NCBI GenBank assembly: GCA_015179125.1
Contig: WHVA01000051.1
Span: forward strand, 62,001-126,000
Reading direction: 5' to 3'
Source: Gautieria morchelliformis
Lineage: Eukaryota; Basidiomycota; Agaricomycetes; Gomphales; Gomphaceae
Length of the DNA stretch: 64,000 bases
This document shows positions 34,290 to 47,348 of the stretch, piece by piece. How positions within the stretch are numbered: position 1 is the first letter of the stretch; each line of letters begins with the position of its first letter. The position numbers and the translations under genes were made by a program. The notes beneath the pieces are model-generated. The model was not told where the DNA came from. It worked only from the letters and a program-made list of their open reading frames with translations, and ran no database searches.

Positions 34290-35915
34290 ACGTACCATAC
34301 TCCTGACATACCTCCAGGGAAGTCCACGTGCCAATCTTCCCCGGTAAAAGTCTCCGGCATGTCTGACGTTCCGTGGTTAGCCATGCTTTGTCCATCCCGG
34401 GAGCTCGACGCTGACAGGGGAACTCGGCTACTAGACCTGATAGTTCCATATCGTGCTGACATCTCTAACTCATAGCGCTCCTGCTGCATAGTTAATGCAT
34501 GTGCACGGTCTAGCTCCTCCTTGTGGGCTTGGTGTTCAAGTTTTAACTTCTCCTTCTCAAAGTCAGCTAGTACCTGTATTCTCACCCGCTCCTCCCTGGA
34601 CCGGTTTAGCTGTCCTGCAAGTCGCTCCGTAGTGGCTCGCCGTGCCTCCTGCATTTCTGACAGACCATCAAGCAGACCCTTGCGACGGGTTGCCGTTGTG
34701 GAATTCAATGCCACCCGTGTGACAGTCTCGGGCTTCATGTTAGCCTTCTGCATAGATACAGTCACCTGTTTGCTTCTGCTTGAGGAGCCGCTTTGTTCAT
34801 TGTAGGTATCGTTGGGATCCTCAGAGGGAAGGTCGGCATCAAAGGAAAAGGGTGAGTACCATGTGTTATCTTCGCTTGTTTCAATACTGGGTTCGCCATC
34901 GTTGTCTATTACCTTCATTATTGGTTAGTTATCTCAATAACCACAATTCACACTGTGACATACCAACAGAGAGCTCTCTGCCGGGCTCTTCACTACCTCT
35001 GATGCAGACACACGGTCAAGGATGTCTAAATTGAGCTGTGAGGTGGAATGCGCAACGGCATCCCGAATAACCAAGGGACTAGTGCCCATAAGCCGCTGCA
35101 TTCGCCGAAACCAAGGGAACCGGATCTTGATTTCCCCTGCAGGCAGTAAGAACCCAATCAGATATAGGTAAAGTTAGACGCACCCCACAAGTTGTCGATA
35201 GCACTACCTACTATGATTTCCTTTTCCGTATCTTCGGTCTCTACCAGACCAGCACCAGTCTCACCAAGCAGTGTCTTTTCAGACATATAAGACTTCTTGA
35301 TCCTAAATCAAGATATTAGTTTACAACGGCTACCTGAACAGAAGAACTTACGCATTGACACGGTTTTTAACTACATTCCCCATCTGTACCAATGACGCAT
35401 CTTTCCAGCGGCCTGAGTGATGAGGGATAAGGACTCGTAATGCAAGGGAGCGATGATGATCAGCAACAGTCTTCGCACTGCTCTTGTTCTTGCTCTCGGC
35501 GCCCTTGTCCATACTGAACGCTGCTCGCATGACTGGGTCATCTTCAAGGACCGTTAGGAGCATGTCTGTGAGATCATGCTCCTTAGCCCAGCTGGTGGCA
35601 ACGTTAGTAACAGGGCTTCATTACAGAAGATCGCACTCACGGCACTGGGGGGATCGAGGCTTCATCTCCCCTGAGTTTCTTGCCCTCCGCCTTATGTCCC
35701 GGCTTAACAAGGGCAGGTTTTGCTTCGGGTTCTTCGATATCATCATTGGTCATAGCAGCGGCCTTCGCACTGGGCTTACGAGGCCTTTTGTTCACGGAGG
35801 AGTCAGCTTTTTTTACCTTAGCTGCATGGAGCAGAGCTTCCAGCTGTGGAACAGAAAGGGTGTCTATCGTAGCTGTTGTGACAGGTTCAGCACGTTTGCG
35901 CTTCCTGGGACTCAT
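34280..35915 (-). CDS. Harbinger accessory DNA-binding protein (Myb/SANT-like role)
   Basis: The likely start at 35915 (MSPRKRKRAEPVTTATID) opens a basic N-terminus. Introns join it to SWAKEHDLTDMLLTVLEDDP, SAKTVADHHRSLALRVLIP, HSGRWKDASLVQMGNVVKNR, KKSYMSEKTLLGETGAGLVE and NLWGEIKIRFPWFRRMQRLM. The W/L-spaced helices with KNR and a Tyr are the trihelix-like pattern of the second Harbinger protein. The C-terminal half is acidic, then coiled coil (EEERVRIQVLADFEK-like), and ends GMSGVWYVYS at 34280. In animals and plants the partner protein helps bind terminal repeats and import the transposase into the nucleus; that role is inferred here. It is read towards the transposase, overlapping its stop by 10 bases. 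Confidence 0.8.
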
Positions 35916-36111
35916 ATCTCGGAAGGCGATGCGATGATGTGGCAGCTCAGAAGGTGTAGCAGATGGCGACAGCCTTTGGAGCTCCGCTAGGTGTGCCGGC
36001 CGAAATCCAAATCCAAAACGACGCGACTTTTCCAAATCGCCTCCAGAGGCGCTTTGGGAATTTGGGTCGGTTTCGGGCATGAAACGCCTTCTCAAATCCC
36101 CATCAAAACCA

Positions 36112-36150
36112 CTCCAAATCCCCATCAAAACCGCTACTGTGATAGGCCCT
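36112..36150 (-). repeat. Right terminal inverted repeat of the Harbinger element
   Basis: 39 bases, perfect reverse complement of 32622-32660, followed by the ATT duplication. Confidence 0.92.
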
Positions 36151-36153
36151 ATT

Positions 36154-36573
36154 CTCCTATCTAAGTCACCAAGCCTTCTGCCTAGCCTGAGCTGAAATCA
36201 CACCCGAGTCCCCCACATTAGAAATGTGGAAAGTGCTTTGCAATCCAGACAGTGATTTGATTCTAGAAACACTGGGGATAGATCATTCTGAGATGCTAGA
36301 ACTCATCTAGTAGGATGGTGTCAAAACTTGTTTATTTTGGGTATACTTGTGCTTGTTAGACTTGTCACCCTTTGTCATACTCCTTCACTCTGTGGCCCTA
36401 GAAGGTCGCTGAGCCCCACTGCCATATCCATTTGCCATTCGAGCACATTCACCGAGCTCCATCACCATACCCATTCTGTAAGGGCAACTCTCATCCCTGG
36501 ACAGTGGAAATCATACAGTCTGGCAGAGGAGGATCCAAAGTGTGAATAAAGGACTATCTACATGACATGTGAC
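36154..36573. other. Noncoding right flank of the transposon
   Basis: About 420 bases, nothing recognisable beyond a 73-codon frame without motifs. It lies between the Harbinger target site and a fossil retroelement piece. Confidence 0.5.
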
Positions 36574-37200
36574 TCACCTGGCAGAGTCGAAGTCAGGAAT
36601 GCCCACTTCACTCCTGATGTAAGTCTGAGGCTCTGCGGCCACTGCCTGACACATGCAACCCTGCATATGCCCCTGGTGCCACTCTGGGATTGTAGCTGAA
36701 TCTGAAGGCTTGGAAACTAAGCTTTGCCCTCCAGATGTGCTCGGGTTGGATCTGGACCTCATGTCAAAACCGAAGCTGAGCTTGGAAATGGCCTCAGGAG
36801 GGGGTTCCCCTGACATCACACCCCCTCTAAAGTGCTGTGTCCTTGAAGCATGGGACATGATGGATTGGAAAGCCATCAACCTAATCCTCCAAGGTGCTCC
36901 CAGGTGAGTCCGATAGAATTCCCACACCTTGGCTGATGCACAGACGTTGTCTTTGAAGACCCATGAGTTCTCCTCATACCTGTAGCCTTCCCACTTGATC
37001 AAGAACTGGAGGCGGCTGTCAAGGATCTTGTCAACCACATAGTGCTGCTCCCTGTCGACAATTTCTGGGGACAGTGGGGGTCTGGCCCTTTGGCCTGGGA
37101 TCGGGTCTTCCGGGGCCGGGAGGAGCTTCACAACATTGAACACTGCATGCAGCTGAGCCATCAATGCAGGTAGGTGCAGTCAGTAGGCATTCCTCCCAAC
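36574..37200 (-). mobile_element. Fossil Ty3/Gypsy chromovirus fragment (polyprotein 3' end with chromodomain)
   Basis: The minus strand shows the end of a chromoviral polyprotein: the linker after the integrase (HAVFNVVKLLPAPEDPIPGQ) and a chromodomain (YVVDKILDSRLQFLIKWEGY then ENSWVF). In this family the chromodomain steers integration to chromatin marks. Only this small 3' part is visible here, so the copy is broken and old. Confidence 0.8.
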
Positions 37201-37292
37201 CCTCTGGGCTACCACAAAGGGCCAAGGTATCGGTGGGCGAGCTTAGCCAAGGGACAAGTGGTCCGGATGTCACTCGCATCAAGGAAGACATA

Positions 37293-38291
37293 TGTCATGA
37301 CTCATTTATTCTTGTATCCAGTTACCCCCATTTTCCCGTTCATCCCTCCATCTCTATGTTCACTCCGTTCGCTCTTTACCAAATTCGCCAAATGACCATT
37401 CACTACTCATATCATTTGCCAGTAGTCACACCATCAAACACGATCAACATCCTCTAACCGGTGTGAGGGTTCATCACTGACCCCATCACCTTCCCGATTC
37501 AACCCCCTTTGGGTGTTCCTATGGGTGGTATGCATTCATGGGATGTCCTACCCATATATCGTGCAGGATCAACCCGTTAGACCAAGAACCCGTGCAGGGT
37601 AACATATATGCAGGTCTCAAGGTGTGTTTTCTTACATAGGTACCTTTGTCCTCTTCTCTCCCCATTGTTTCATGTTCACACTCCTCCTTAGTTCTATTGT
37701 ATATGTGTTTCATCTATTTGTATCCTGACTGCGCACCCCTATCCAACCCTGACTCACGACAGCCTGTTTCCTATTCACTGATATCATATGAGCATTCGGT
37801 ATAAGTAGTTTACATTCACATGTATATTCTGCAGTTCAATTACCATACGTCTATCTTGTGCAAAACTTGGCCACACTGTGACCATCGTCTTAAGCCCTCT
37901 TGTCTAGACTACTATCTCTAACCAGAGCAGGGCTTAAGCACCACTGGTGAGTATCTATACTTCACTGTCACTACTTTAGTCTTCAAACCATTGTCAGTGC
38001 TGTCGGCAAACTTCACAAAGGGCTCTGAAGGAGCACCTTCACCGGTGAAAGGATTGTTACTACTAGACAACCTTTCTGTGGAACCTTGCACATTACATCG
38101 TCAAGTACCACGAGCTATTTCACTTCGACTGTAGACAGGGCGAGCTCCATTCCAGTAGCCCCCTTACCTCGTAAACCTTTATTGGCTTTACATTGTTCAC
38201 TGAACTACATACCTCATTGCACAAGCTGTTCAGGCATTAGCTGTGTTCACTAATACACATTATTAATGCCTAAAATCCAATCTTGACAGCA
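37293..38291. mobile_element. Fossil LTR, copy 1 (about 1 kb)
   Basis: Begins TGTCATGAC and ends TTGACAGCA, with the TG...CA termini of an LTR. It aligns along its length with the sequence at 38716-40816. By eye the two copies agree at roughly 85% in sampled blocks, with many transitions, so the insertion is old. Family uncertain; see the internal stretch next to it. Confidence 0.65.
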
Positions 38292-38715
38292 GACTCATTC
38301 TCCTTTGCAGAAAGTTGAGTAACTACCTGAGAACATTGGAGACATTGTAGTTTCAGAGTTATGTGGCCCTTTCGAGCCCTCTGTTGGGAACTTCAGATAT
38401 TTTATCACCTGGATTGACCTCAAAATGAGGCTAGCACAGGGGGCATAGGAAAGTTTTCCCACCAGGAAAACCCTGAATAAAATTGGAAAAACTGATTGAA
38501 TTATATAATAATATTTCAGGCAGGGAAAACCATAACAAAGCTGTGAATTCTCCTATGATTTATCCTGCCAAGAAAACCAAAGAAAAATGATAGGATTTTG
38601 GCAGGTAAAACTCTAAATAAAACCTTGAGAAGACATAGTATTATGAATTGGTTATATTTCAAGGCAAGACTTGGTAAAAACATGAGGTTTAACATGGATT
38701 TTGCCAGCTGGCAAA
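38292..38715. mobile_element. Remnant between two LTR copies, possibly Ty1/Copia internal sequence
   Basis: About 420 bases separate the two LTR copies. One plus-strand stretch at 38358-38445 is reminiscent of a copia-type integrase core (a GPF motif followed by a YF-TWID-like strand). The rest is AT-rich and unrecognised. An internal region this short means the element is broken. Confidence 0.4.
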
Positions 38716-40816
38716 TGTCATGACCTGTCTATTTCTCTTACCCCACTGTCTCCATGTTTCCTCTCGTCACTCCCTAGCATCTTCGCCAGAGTTCGCCGCA
38801 CCCACCGACCACTCCCCCTCTACGTCCACTCTACCCGCTGTTCGCCCCATTCTCCGAACCGCTATTCGCTGCTCGCGCATTTCGCCAGCAGGCATGCCAT
38901 CAAATATGATCGATACCAGTCACCCGGCATGATGGTTCATCATTAACCCCATCATCTTCTTAATCCAACCCCATTGGGTGTTCGTATGGCCAAAGTGTGT
39001 TCACAGGACATCCCTTCCATAGGTCGTGCGGGATCAACCCAGTAGACGAAGAGTCCATGCAGGGTAGCATGTATGCGGGTCCCAAGACATGGTTTTGTCC
39101 ATAAGTGCCTTCGCCACCTTTATTCTCCGTCGTTTCATGTTCGCATTCTTCCCTCACTCTATTGTATGTTTATTCCATCTACTTAGTATCATGACTGCGC
39201 GCCCCTATCCGACCCTGACTCACGACGGCCTCTTTCCTATTCGCTAATACCTTGCGAGCATTCGATATAAGTAGTTTACATTTGCATGTATATTCTCCAG
39301 TTCAATTATCATACGTCGTCCATCTTGTGCAAACTTGACCTCGCTGTGATCATCATCTTAAGCCCTCTCTTGGAGATTTCTATCTTCGACCAGCAGAGGA
39401 CTCAGGCATCACTGGTGAGTTCTCATACCTCATCTTCGTTACCTTAGCCTTCAAACTATTTTCTGTGCTGTTGGCGAAGGGCTCCGAAGGAGCACCTTTG
39501 CCGGTGAAGGGATTGTCGCTACTTAGACAGCCCTTTCGTGACACCTTGCATGTTATATCATCAAGTGCCATGGGCCATTTCACTATGACTGTAGATAGGG
39601 CGAGCCCCATTCGGGCTTTTGGATTAAGGTGTTAATTAGTGCCTTTCAACGAATAGAATCTATTGCTCAGTGACTGGAACCACTGTGTTCGCCCCTCTTC
39701 TGTGTGCTGACTAAGCCCTTCGAGGCGCGTCCAGCACTGATGAATGAGAGTCACGTGACCGTGTCGACAGAAGAACGGTGTCAATCCAAGGGATAACCAA
39801 ATCAAAAGCGTTCACTTTTAAGGTAGTATAGTGTAAACAGTGATAGTAGACCCTCAACGAAGATTTGGAATAAATTATCAAGATCTGAGCTCTGTAGCTA
39901 TCAAACAAGACTATAGCAATTTCAGGAGGCAGAATAATCGATTCTGGATGATTTCGTTCATACATTTGTACTAGCTATTTATACTATGTTGATAGTAACT
40001 ACTAGTGTTCAAGATATTAGACAGATGGGTCGAAAAACTGTTTGTAGCTAAGAGGTGACTAATTTATAGTCATAAAGTCATGGGGTGATGGGGATGGTGT
40101 CAGGATTGTCTGGGCTTTGGAATAGAGATCTGTACCTAGTATACAAAGCCCCTGTCCACATGATGTTAAGATAGTAATCAGTCAGACGTGTCATGGGGTT
40201 CAAATAGAAAAATGGAGTTGAGTTTACCCTGCCCAGCATATATGCTGGGCTTGGAGATGGGGCCACTGTCTCTGTGCCCTTTCTGTGGGGCAGCTAATTG
40301 AGTATGTGTACTGCGGATGACATTCTCAGGTCGCTCCACAGCACCCTATATTCCTGCACAGTCTATTGTCCTCTGCGGCGTTTGGTGCCCGCACCCCTCG
40401 GTGCCTATGGCCTGGTGCCTGTCGACGTCATGGCCGATGCCATCACTCGATAGGCGCGCCGTCCCTGATCGACCGCACGTGGTCGATGCTCGAACTTCTG
40501 TACATTACCCGATCTATGGGTAATATAGCATGTCGTAAATTCATGTGATCATCGTCTGCACCGACGTCTATCATAAATGTCATTTCTGTTTCTTTTTGAT
40601 TTTTTTCTTTTTTTCTTTCTTTATTAGTTTCTTTTATATATAAATGATTTGAAATGAGATAGTTGCGTTTATCACAACACGGGCAACCCTCTTATCTTGT
40701 GAACATTCATTGGTTCACGTATTCGCCGAACGGCATACTTATTCGCACAAGCTATTCGGGCATTCGCTGTGTTCACTAATACACGATACTAACGCCTAAA
40801 AACCAATATTGACAGC
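38716..40816. mobile_element. Fossil LTR, copy 2, split by a younger insertion
   Basis: Starts TGTCATGAC and ends TTGACAGCA like copy 1. Its halves (38716-39616 and 40680-40816) align with copy 1 in order, with an extra block of about 1.06 kb between them. The LTR is a fossil. Confidence 0.65.
39617..40679. mobile_element. Unclassified insertion nested in the fossil LTR
   Basis: The LTR is interrupted after cgggc (39612-39616), and the same five bases reappear at 40680-40684 where similarity to LTR copy 1 resumes, suggesting a 5-base target duplication. The inserted 1,063 bases start ttttggattaagg and end tttatcacaaca. They have a T-rich stretch near 40580-40640, a small attaccc/gggtaat palindrome near 40505-40525, and no recognisable protein. 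It could be a nonautonomous element or a solo LTR of another family. Confidence 0.5.
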
Positions 40817-42272
40817 AAACTCTCAACAAATAGATGATATTACCAAGGTTTTCCCTGGGGAGAAAACACAAATCAAACCATCAGTCTTCACAGCAGGAAA
40901 GATGATAAGGATAATGCTGGTAAATTTTACCATTTTTCCATGATAATATCAACAAGGAAAATAATGAGACAATGAGAATTTTGACAAAGGTTTTCCTTGC
41001 TGAGGAAACTATGGAAAAATGATGTAGAAAAAAAAGAATAAGTAATCTGGTTTCTTCGCCACAGCCCCACTGATCCCCACTTCCCTCAGTTCCCTGCAAC
41101 CCTGCAACCCCACCACCATCAGGCCCAAAATGAGCATCCCCTTTTCCCACCACTGGCATTAGTTTCCACCTCCCCCTCCCCTCACTCAGACCAAACCTGA
41201 TCACTAGCACCTGCCTGACCAGCACCTTGACACTCTCGCGCTCCTTGCCCATTCACCTGTGTGCCACAAGCCCCTCAGGAGTTCTGTGAGCCATTGTGAT
41301 CCACAAGGTCCTAAGATCTACTCATTTACACCAATGCCATTCCTTGCTTATCCATCCACTCCCTGTGGTTTCCGTTTTGATCACTTATGTCATTCAGGGT
41401 TTGGTGATTGGGGTAGCATTCCTGCAGCATATAGTTGTGTTAGCTGGTGAAGGGGTTCCTTAGAGTTTTCTCTTTGGATCCCCCTTCACCAGGTATGTCT
41501 GTGTCCTGTATATAGTTCTCTATTGACTTTGGTTCACTGCTTGAGTGTAGAGTGTCTGCCTAGGTTGCCCTTATAGTAGAAACTCTCTCTAGAGCACTGG
41601 TTGTGTTAGGACCTGGCCTCCAGGTGGCTACTTACCAGGTATACCTCTTACCACACTTCCAAGCCTCATGATAGTCTGTTCTGAGCCTGAGCGTATGCCC
41701 AAGCTTAAGTGTATGGTCGCTTTCCTTATTTGTCTATTTCCATTATACCGCACATCACTAGTTATTCTTACCTCGCCCCTATCCCCGCATTGGAGCTCGT
41801 GCCCGCAGATTTCTCTCTTGCCTCCGCTAGAACAAGCGTCGCAACCGATTGCGTCCAGACTAGACCAGTCGATACAAGGTTTAACCTTTGCCTCCCATTA
41901 TACGCAAGTGTAATTTTAAGGCTGGGTCTTGATTCGCCGGAAACGCTGCCCGTCCTATAACGGAAAATTGCCGTCAAACAGGGCGCGGAGGAAATTGCAG
42001 TTTATTTCTCGGCATAGCATTTGAAAATGGTACAAACCACCCTGAGGAGATGAGATAAAAGGGACTGGGAAAGGGAAGGAGTGACAGGCACAAAGTGCGC
42101 TTCGGAATAACCACAGCATAACGTCAAATAAATGGAGAGATAACAGAAAAGCAAATCCGAACGGTATCCAACCGCGCCTGCGCGTCTTATTGTACAAGGA
42201 CGCCATGTGAACCAAAGATATAGCATATGATGTTGTGGGTCGGTGCTGCAGATGAGAATCTGCCCAATGAGG
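40817..42272. other. Repeat-rich noncoding region
   Basis: No gene recognised. A stretch near 41429-41653 starts tgttag and ends accaca with LTR-like features (cctgtatatag, short repeats of ccaggtat), perhaps a degraded solo LTR, but no second copy or target duplication was found. 41660-42272 is the boundary back to gene-rich DNA and likely holds the 3' region of the next gene. Confidence 0.4.
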
Positions 42273-43902
42273 TCAGACGAATACAGGTCGTCCGTTGATC
42301 TTGCCACTTCCATCACGGGTGCTTTCCAGCTTTTTTGCCCTCAGGAGAGCACTTCTGTTCTGCCGAGGTTCAATCGTTGGTTTGCGGACCGAGGCTGGAG
42401 GATCAGCGGGGACAGCAGACATCGATCGTTTGGGGGGAGACGTCGGAGGCGGAACGGCGGAAGGTGCACGCGACAGCGTCGCCGAAGCTGGACGTGTACC
42501 TGGTCCATGCGCAGTGCTGGGACGACGGGAGGTAGAAGATGGGGCTATCAGCGAAGAGGAAGAGGAACGAGAGAGGCTTAGACGACGGGAAGTTGTAGAG
42601 TCAGTATTGGAAGATGTGACGGATGGTGCTTTTGGCGCAGAAGGGGCACGGACTGTTTCAGTCCGAAACGGATGAGTACACTGAGTAAAAATACACGGTG
42701 GAGGCACGCACACATGTAAGAACTGGGTGGCGGCTTGTCCTTCTCCGCTCTCAAAGCGGCAGTCCTATTAATGCGTGGCGCGACAGTGGGCGGCTGTACG
42801 CTCGCCACTTGCAATGTCTCTCTGCGTCGATGACCTGGCACGCCCTCGAAAGTTTTCTTTTCAGCCTCGACATTCCGTACCCGCGGCTTAATAGGAGAAG
42901 CATCTTTTATGCCTTGTCTCAGCGAGGCAGCCCTGGTCATGCGAGGGGCCACGGCGGGTGGCGCGGTGGAGGCAACCGCAATGCTCTCGGTACGTTTGTG
43001 ACCCGGTACATTAGCAAATGTACGTTCGTGCTCCTCCTTAGATATTGCTTCGCGCGGTCCTTCATGCCAAATGGATACAATGGGTTGGACAAGACCTGCG
43101 CGTAACTCGGCAGCGCGAGAGAGACGAGGCTTAATTGATGGTGCACCATTAGTAGCAGGAACAGGGCGGGCACGGAAGCTGCTCGAAGATCTATCTCTGG
43201 AGGACCGACCAGTGGTCGATGTCGCCTTGCCAGAAATGGGGGAGTGTGAGGTGCTCGCCACAAAGCCCTCATCGCCGTTCTCACGATTGAGAGCTGAGAG
43301 TATGCTAGATGTTATAGAGCGTAGCGAGCCGGTATTTCCTACGAGCGAAGGGGAGTATGGGAGGTCAGTGGCGCGGAATGGTGGTGAGCTGGCAAACAAA
43401 ATAGATATTTGGTGTTCAGCTGTGGTGTTGTCAGGAGATCCAATAAGCGCATTATCGTGGATAGATGTGCCATACAAAGCGCGGAGAGAGTTTGCATTAG
43501 ATCGACGTGCGGTGTCCGGATCTTCATCACCCATCAGAGTTTTCAAGACTTCAACTGCGCGTCGTCTCTCCAGAACATATACCCAGCAGGGGCCCCTTGT
43601 CAAATGTAAATATGCTATAGCGGTTATTGTTCTAGCACTCACTCTGCAAGAGAAATGGCGTTGTTCACGCCAAAGAGGTCTTCCACGTCCCTATCGTTCT
43701 CGCGGAACATCATCTGTCTTTCCTTCGCGATCTCAAATCCGGACTCGGTGATGCGACGTTCAATATCGAGGCGATGGGATAAAGCTATATAGCCATGAAT
43801 GATAATGGTGAAGAGAGTAAGTAGATACATACCATGGGGCTTGATGATTGCCACGGTGCGAGTAGGGAAACTCGCAGGACTCAAAGGCGATGGATCAGCC
43901 AT
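42273..43902 (-). CDS. NDK-fold protein lacking the catalytic histidine, with repeated C-terminal motifs
   Basis: The start at 43902 gives MADPSPLSPASFPTRTVAII then KPHG. An intron joins HRLDIERRITESGFEIAKER, FRENDRDVEDLFG and SLAEGPCWVYVLERRRAVEV, then LKTLMGDEDPDTAR and LRALYGTSIHDNALIGSPDN and HQISILFASSPPF. This is the nucleoside diphosphate kinase fold: N-terminal Lys of IIKPH, GDxxP-like loop, and the R-LYG helix. But the active-site motif NxxHGSDS reads NALIGSPD, so the phosphate-carrying His is missing. A long Ser/Arg/Pro-rich tail contains at least four copies of an R-A-x-LR motif (SRAAELRAG, TRAASLRQG, NRTAALRAE, NRSALLRAK). It is probably a pseudoenzyme with a scaffold or cytoskeletal role; that role is inferred. 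Confidence 0.8.
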
Positions 43903-44860
43903 GGTTAATAATTCAGGAATATCGAAGAGGTATACAATGAAGAAAGTAGGTCAAAGAGAGGAAGAGACGTCTACAGAGGAGGATCAACGGAAGAGAGCAG
44001 AGCGCTGTGTTGGTCTGCGTGCCTTGGCGGAACTTGAAGGCGGTTATTTCATTGGTCCGACACTCGTTGCGATTTTTTGAGCTTACCGGCATCGATACCA
44101 TGGCCTACGGACAGGACAGGCGGCGCACCTAGTGGCGGCAGCGATTATTTAAATAATTACCATTTGAGGTCTTTCATTCAAAAAGGCGTCAGTACTTTCA
44201 ATAACGCTTATCAATTCCGCTGCCGCATGCGGACGAGACTTCAGCAGTAGGTACATACTGTACCAGTGATCATGGCTACTTCCAGGACAACCGGGTGGCA
44301 ACCAACGCTGAAAACTTCTAATGTTCCCGTCGAATCATGGATTACACACGATTTACACATGTCATTTCACCGGTGAGTGCAGGCTTTCTTGGCACCGAGG
44401 GCAAGTCCACTACGGTGGCAGGTTTCGGATCTACAGTTTACTTTCTCGGTACCTAATCGACGTCATTTCGTTCAGCTCTTGTCGAGTCGGGATGTTTGGT
44501 GATAAAGAGTTCGTGATTGAAGTCTGAGGATCCGAGTTGTGGGCCTACTGTCGCATCACGCATCACGGTGACCTTTACGCCGGGCCATTTTGTCCTGCTG
44601 AGCCACAGACCAGGTGTCATGGTGGTCTCTGTAGTGTATTGATCTGTGGCCGAAATTCGGGGCTGACCCATAACCCATCTCGTACTGCGAGATTAAACCT
44701 CCGCTGGACAAAGGCCCTGCCGGTGTAGCCGGCCTCTAGTACCGAGTTGCGGGTTCAACGCGTCATCACTTGTGCCATGCAAGTGATGTCACCGTAGACA
44801 GACATCTACATAAAGCCTGAGGTGAGTCTTGCCTTGACCTCAACACAGAACACTCACAAG
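43903..44860. other. Divergent intergenic region, no gene seen
   Basis: About 960 bases between the NDK-like gene and pyruvate decarboxylase. Only short frames without motifs. Likely holds promoters for both. Confidence 0.5.

Positions 44861-47348
<2,488 letters not shown>

Larger units (their letters stand above)
32622..36150. mobile_element. PIF/Harbinger DNA transposon, apparently complete
   Basis: The two ends are perfect inverted repeats of 39 bases beginning AGGGCCTATCACAGTAGCGG, flanked on both sides by ATT (32619-32621 and 36151-36153), a 3-base target duplication as expected for PIF/Harbinger. The 3,529-base body carries the two genes this superfamily needs, facing each other: a DDE transposase on the plus strand and a DNA-binding accessory protein on the minus strand. 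Just inside the ends the motif GATGGGGATTTGG recurs, possibly transposase binding sites. Perfect terminal repeats, an exact target duplication and open frames suggest a recent arrival, possibly still mobile. Confidence 0.9.

Noticed and set aside
37300-40816. Tandem similar blocks as a possible CRISPR-like or tandem array
   Set aside because: There are only two long copies with TG...CA ends, matching LTRs; no short regular repeats and spacers.
41040-41260. Minus-strand 123-codon frame resembling a charged protein
   Set aside because: It starts in AT-rich repeat DNA, lacks conserved motifs and sits in the repeat island.
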